This document shows, one piece after another, positions 61,646 through 64,000 of a stretch of 64,000 nt of DNA; positions within the stretch are counted from its first letter, which is position 1; each line of letters opens with the position of its first letter. Source of the DNA: DATKYQ01 sp035528415 (GTDB lineage: Bacteria; Myxococcota; B64-G9); NCBI GenBank assembly GCA_035528415.1, contig DATKYQ010000030.1, forward strand, positions 1-64,000. The letters run 5' to 3'. Below the pieces are notes generated by a model. The model saw only the letters and a program-made list of their open reading frames with translations, had not been told where the DNA came from and made no database searches. A program made the position numbers and the translations under genes.

Positions 61646-64000
61646 ATGAGATTCTCCATATTGCTGGTCGGGATCCTGGCCGCCCTCCCGGCGGCCGCGC
61701 AGGAAGGCATGGTGCTGTACACGAGAGGATCGCTGTACGGCGGGGGCAACGTCCACGTGGCGACTCTCGATGCGAACGGCTCGGTGGTCTCGGACACGGA
61801 GATCTACACGGGCTCCGCGCACGAGCCCAAGTTTTCACCGGACGGAAACCGGATCGCTTTCGTGCGCGATTCCGATTCCAAGCTCATCACCATGGACCTC
61901 GACGGCGGCAACCTCGTCGAGCACACCACCTGCGCCGGCGACACCTACCCGCTAGGCTCCTGGCGACACGCCGACAGCATCTACCTCAATGGCGGCAGCC
62001 AGTTGCTGCGCTACGACTTCTCGACGGGACAAACCACCCAGGTTCTCTCCAGCGACCAGGATTTCCGGGAACTGGACATCTCGGAAAACCTGCGGGGGGT
62101 GCACGGCGGCATGCCGCCGGTGTATGCCTTCGACCTGAACGACGGCTCCGACGGATTCGCCTACGACCGCTGTGGGGGCTCCATCTCCCGGGACGGGACC
62201 CGGCTCACCAATTGCCGTGAGGATCACCGGGGATTCTACCTGCGCGCCTGGGGAGACTTCGGCAACTACGTGGCCGACATCGACACGCCCACGTCCAACG
62301 AGGCCCTGGACCCCCAGTTCTCCGGGAACTCGAACGACCACATCCTGTGCAACGTGAAGAACGGCTCCGGCGAGTACAACGTCTGGCTGCTGACCATCTC
62401 GACCGGGGACTGGGTCCAGGTAGCCGATGTCAACGTCGCCAACTCCGCATCGGACTTTTTCCTGGGCACGCCGGTCCAGCCCGAGCCCCTGCTGGCCCTG
62501 AACCCGGACAGCCTCACCTTCTCAGCCCCGGAGGGAGGAACCAATCCCTCCCCCCGGCCGGTGGCGGTGACCAACGCCGGGCAGGGCACCCTCGACACCG
62601 TGACCACCCAGACCAGCTACCAACAGGGCTCCGGTTGGCTCGGCGTTACCGTCGGTGGGTCGGGCAACCAGCAGTCGCTGACCAACAGCATCGATATCTC
62701 CGGTCTGTCCGCCGGGACCTACGGCGCCACCGTCGAGGTCACCTGCCCCAACGCAGGCAACTCGCCCCGTTCCTACCAGGTCTCCCTCAACGTGGGCGAA
62801 CCGGTGACTCTCCCGCTCCGGGTCAACTGCGGTTCCAACGGCTACACACCGGCCGGCTGGCGTGACGACGACGCCTTCGTCACCGGCGGCAGCGACTACG
62901 ACTTCGACGGAGCCTGGGACACCAGCGCCGCTAACGCGGCGCCCGAGAGCGTCTACCAGACTGTCCGGCACCTGGATCACACTCTCTCCTTTCCGGACAT
63001 TCCCGACGGCGACTACACCGTGCGGTTCCACTTCGGGGACGACGCCCCCTCCGATTCCCGGTACATGGACTACTTCATCGAGGGCCAGCAGGTGACCGAC
63101 GATCTGGCCCCCGGCGTGGAAGCCGGAGACGGCTTCGTGGCCCTGGTCATGGACTTCGAAGTAACCGTCGCCGACGGCAACGGTCTCCAGATCGTGGCGG
63201 TCGCGGACAACGACAGCGACGTCTTCGAGGGCGGGATCGAGATCCTGGAATCTTCCGGACCGCAGAACCAGCCGCCGCTGGTCGACGCCGGCGACGACGT
63301 TCTGGTCAACTTGAGCGAATCGGCCTTCCTCTTCGGTACGGTCACAGACGACGGATTGCCCGGGCCGTACACGGTGGCATGGTCCCAGGTCTCGGGACCC
63401 GGCACGGCATCCTTCACCGAGCCGAACAACACCTCCACCAACGTGACCTTCTCGGAAAAGGGCGAGTATGTGCTGCGGCTGACCGCGGACGACGGCGAAC
63501 TCCAGGCCCACGACGACCTCACAGCGACGGTGACCGGAGATCCCACCATCCTGCTGCTGGGTCCGGTTGGCGGCGAAGTCTGGACGGTCGGTTCCACCCA
63601 GACCATCCGCTGGGAGGCGGTGCAGGTTCAAGACGTCGACATCCGGTATTCTACGGACAACGGAAATAGTTGGAACGTGATCACCTACACGGTGGACACC
63701 ACCAGTCCGGACTGGGGCCAGTACCCCTGGCTGGTTCCGGATCAGCCTTCCCGTGAATGCCTGGTGCGTATCGTGCAGTACGGAACAGATTCGCCCGTGG
63801 TCGTCTCACCGGCCCCTTTCGAGATCACCACGGGCTCCCTCCCCGACGGCGGCGATGGTGGCAGTGATGCCGGTGGCGATACCGGTGGAGATGCCGGCAG
63901 CGGTACGGACGACGATGTGACCGTTGGAGGAACCTGCGGCTGTCGGTCCCCGGCGGAATCGGGCGGCTGGATGGCGTTTCTGGTGATCTTCATGTGGTTC
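61646..64000 (+). CDS. multidomain surface protein with MYXO-CTERM-like tail (cut by window end)
   Basis: 785 codons without a stop, open at the window edge. A signal peptide (about 1-18) precedes PD40/WD40-like propeller repeats (about 20-270: EPKFSPDGNRIAFVRD), a BACON-like Ig domain (about 285-385), a malectin-like carbohydrate-binding domain (about 395-540: RVNCGSNGYTPAGWRDDDAF), a PKD-type domain (about 550-630), a Kre9-like domain (about 635-720: GGEVWTVGSTQTIRWEA) and a Gly/Asp-rich linker. The end, CGCRSPAESGGW then a hydrophobic stretch, fits a MYXO-CTERM-like sorting signal; the final Arg cluster would be outside the window. There is no Shine-Dalgarno before the ATG. Confidence 0.85.
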   Translation, partial: MRFSILLVGILAALPAAAQEGMVLYTRGSLYGGGNVHVATLDANGSVVSDTEIYTGSAHEPKFSPDGNRIAFVRDSDSKLITMDLDGGNLVEHTTCAGDTYPLGSWRHADSIYLNGGSQLLRYDFSTGQTTQVLSSDQDFRELDISENLRGVHGGMPPVYAFDLNDGSDGFAYDRCGGSISRDGTRLTNCREDHRGFYLRAWGDFGNYVADIDTPTSNEALDPQFSGNSNDHILCNVKNGSGEYNVWLLTISTGDWVQVADVNVANSASDFFLGTPVQPEPLLALNPDSLTFSAPEGGTNPSPRPVAVTNAGQGTLDTVTTQTSYQQGSGWLGVTVGGSGNQQSLTNSIDISGLSAGTYGATVEVTCPNAGNSPRSYQVSLNVGEPVTLPLRVNCGSNGYTPAGWRDDDAFVTGGSDYDFDGAWDTSAANAAPESVYQTVRHLDHTLSFPDIPDGDYTVRFHFGDDAPSDSRYMDYFIEGQQVTDDLAPGVEAGDGFVALVMDFEVTVADGNGLQIVAVADNDSDVFEGGIEILESSGPQNQPPLVDAGDDVLVNLSESAFLFGTVTDDGLPGPYTVAWSQVSGPGTASFTEPNNTSTNVTFSEKGEYVLRLTADDGELQAHDDLTATVTGDPTILLLGPVGGEVWTVGSTQTIRWEAVQVQDVDIRYSTDNGNSWNVITYTVDTTSPDWGQYPWLVPDQPSRECLVRIVQYGTDSPVVVSPAPFEITTGSLPDGGDGGSDAGGDTGGDAGSGTDDDVTVGGTCGCRSPAESGGWMAFLVIFMWF

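Overview
The window looks like a chromosomal segment of a Gram-negative, GC-rich bacterium of the old deltaproteobacterial group, most likely Myxococcota-related. The support is eukaryotic-type Ser/Thr kinases with PEGA domains, an FHA-domain sigma54 activator, several NtrC-type regulators, a thrombospondin type 3 calcium-binding lipoprotein, many lipoproteins and beta-barrels, and a partial surface protein whose C-terminus resembles a MYXO-CTERM sorting signal. Species cannot be assigned from sequence alone.

Layout. (1) 1-13.4 kb is an accessory stretch. It holds a small HTH gene, a broken ORF6N gene, a K+ uptake locus (163-aa protein, trkH, trkA) behind a sigma54-type promoter and next to a histidine kinase/NtrC pair, two decayed methyltransferase remnants, a metallophosphoesterase, and a TetR/P-type ATPase divergent pair. 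Two imperfect direct repeats of about 100 bp (371-477 and 8156-8250) bracket the K+ locus. (2) 13.5-29.2 kb is mostly housekeeping: catalase, a DUF188 protein, prfC, an orphan DNA methyltransferase, lepA, hemW, a hotdog thioesterase, a TonB-like/toroid pair, a phasin-like protein, and an ileS-lspA-lgt-lgt operon. (3) 29.3-43.1 kb is an envelope and signalling region: two PEGA-type Ser/Thr kinases, an FHA-sigma54 activator in operon with one of them, a secreted PEGA protein with two paralogous lipoproteins, a GAF-like protein, a TSP3 lipoprotein and a dicarboxylate symporter. (4) 43.2-44.0 kb is a ribbon-helix-helix/GNAT toxin-antitoxin module. (5) 44.2-57.3 kb holds two RND/MMPL lipid-transport type loci arranged tail to tail. 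The plus-strand operon (RND, PhnD-like binding protein, TatT-like lipoprotein) has the same three-part architecture as the bacterial sterol transporter BstABC. The minus-strand operon (RND, LolA-like protein, outer-membrane beta-barrel) has a near-consensus sigma54 promoter and lies beside its own NtrC/histidine kinase pair. (6) 57.3-64 kb holds peptidase T, a discoidin/NADase-type glycan-binding secreted protein, an outer-membrane protein, and a large multidomain surface protein cut by the window end.

The most interesting signals are the paired RND systems with matching cytoplasm-to-outer-membrane components, the sigma54 control of both K+ uptake and lipid export by adjacent two-component pairs, and the repeat-bracketed K+ island with a chimeric trkA end. 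No rRNA, tRNA, CRISPR array or insertion sequence was recognised. All functional calls are from reading the sequence; no database search was run.
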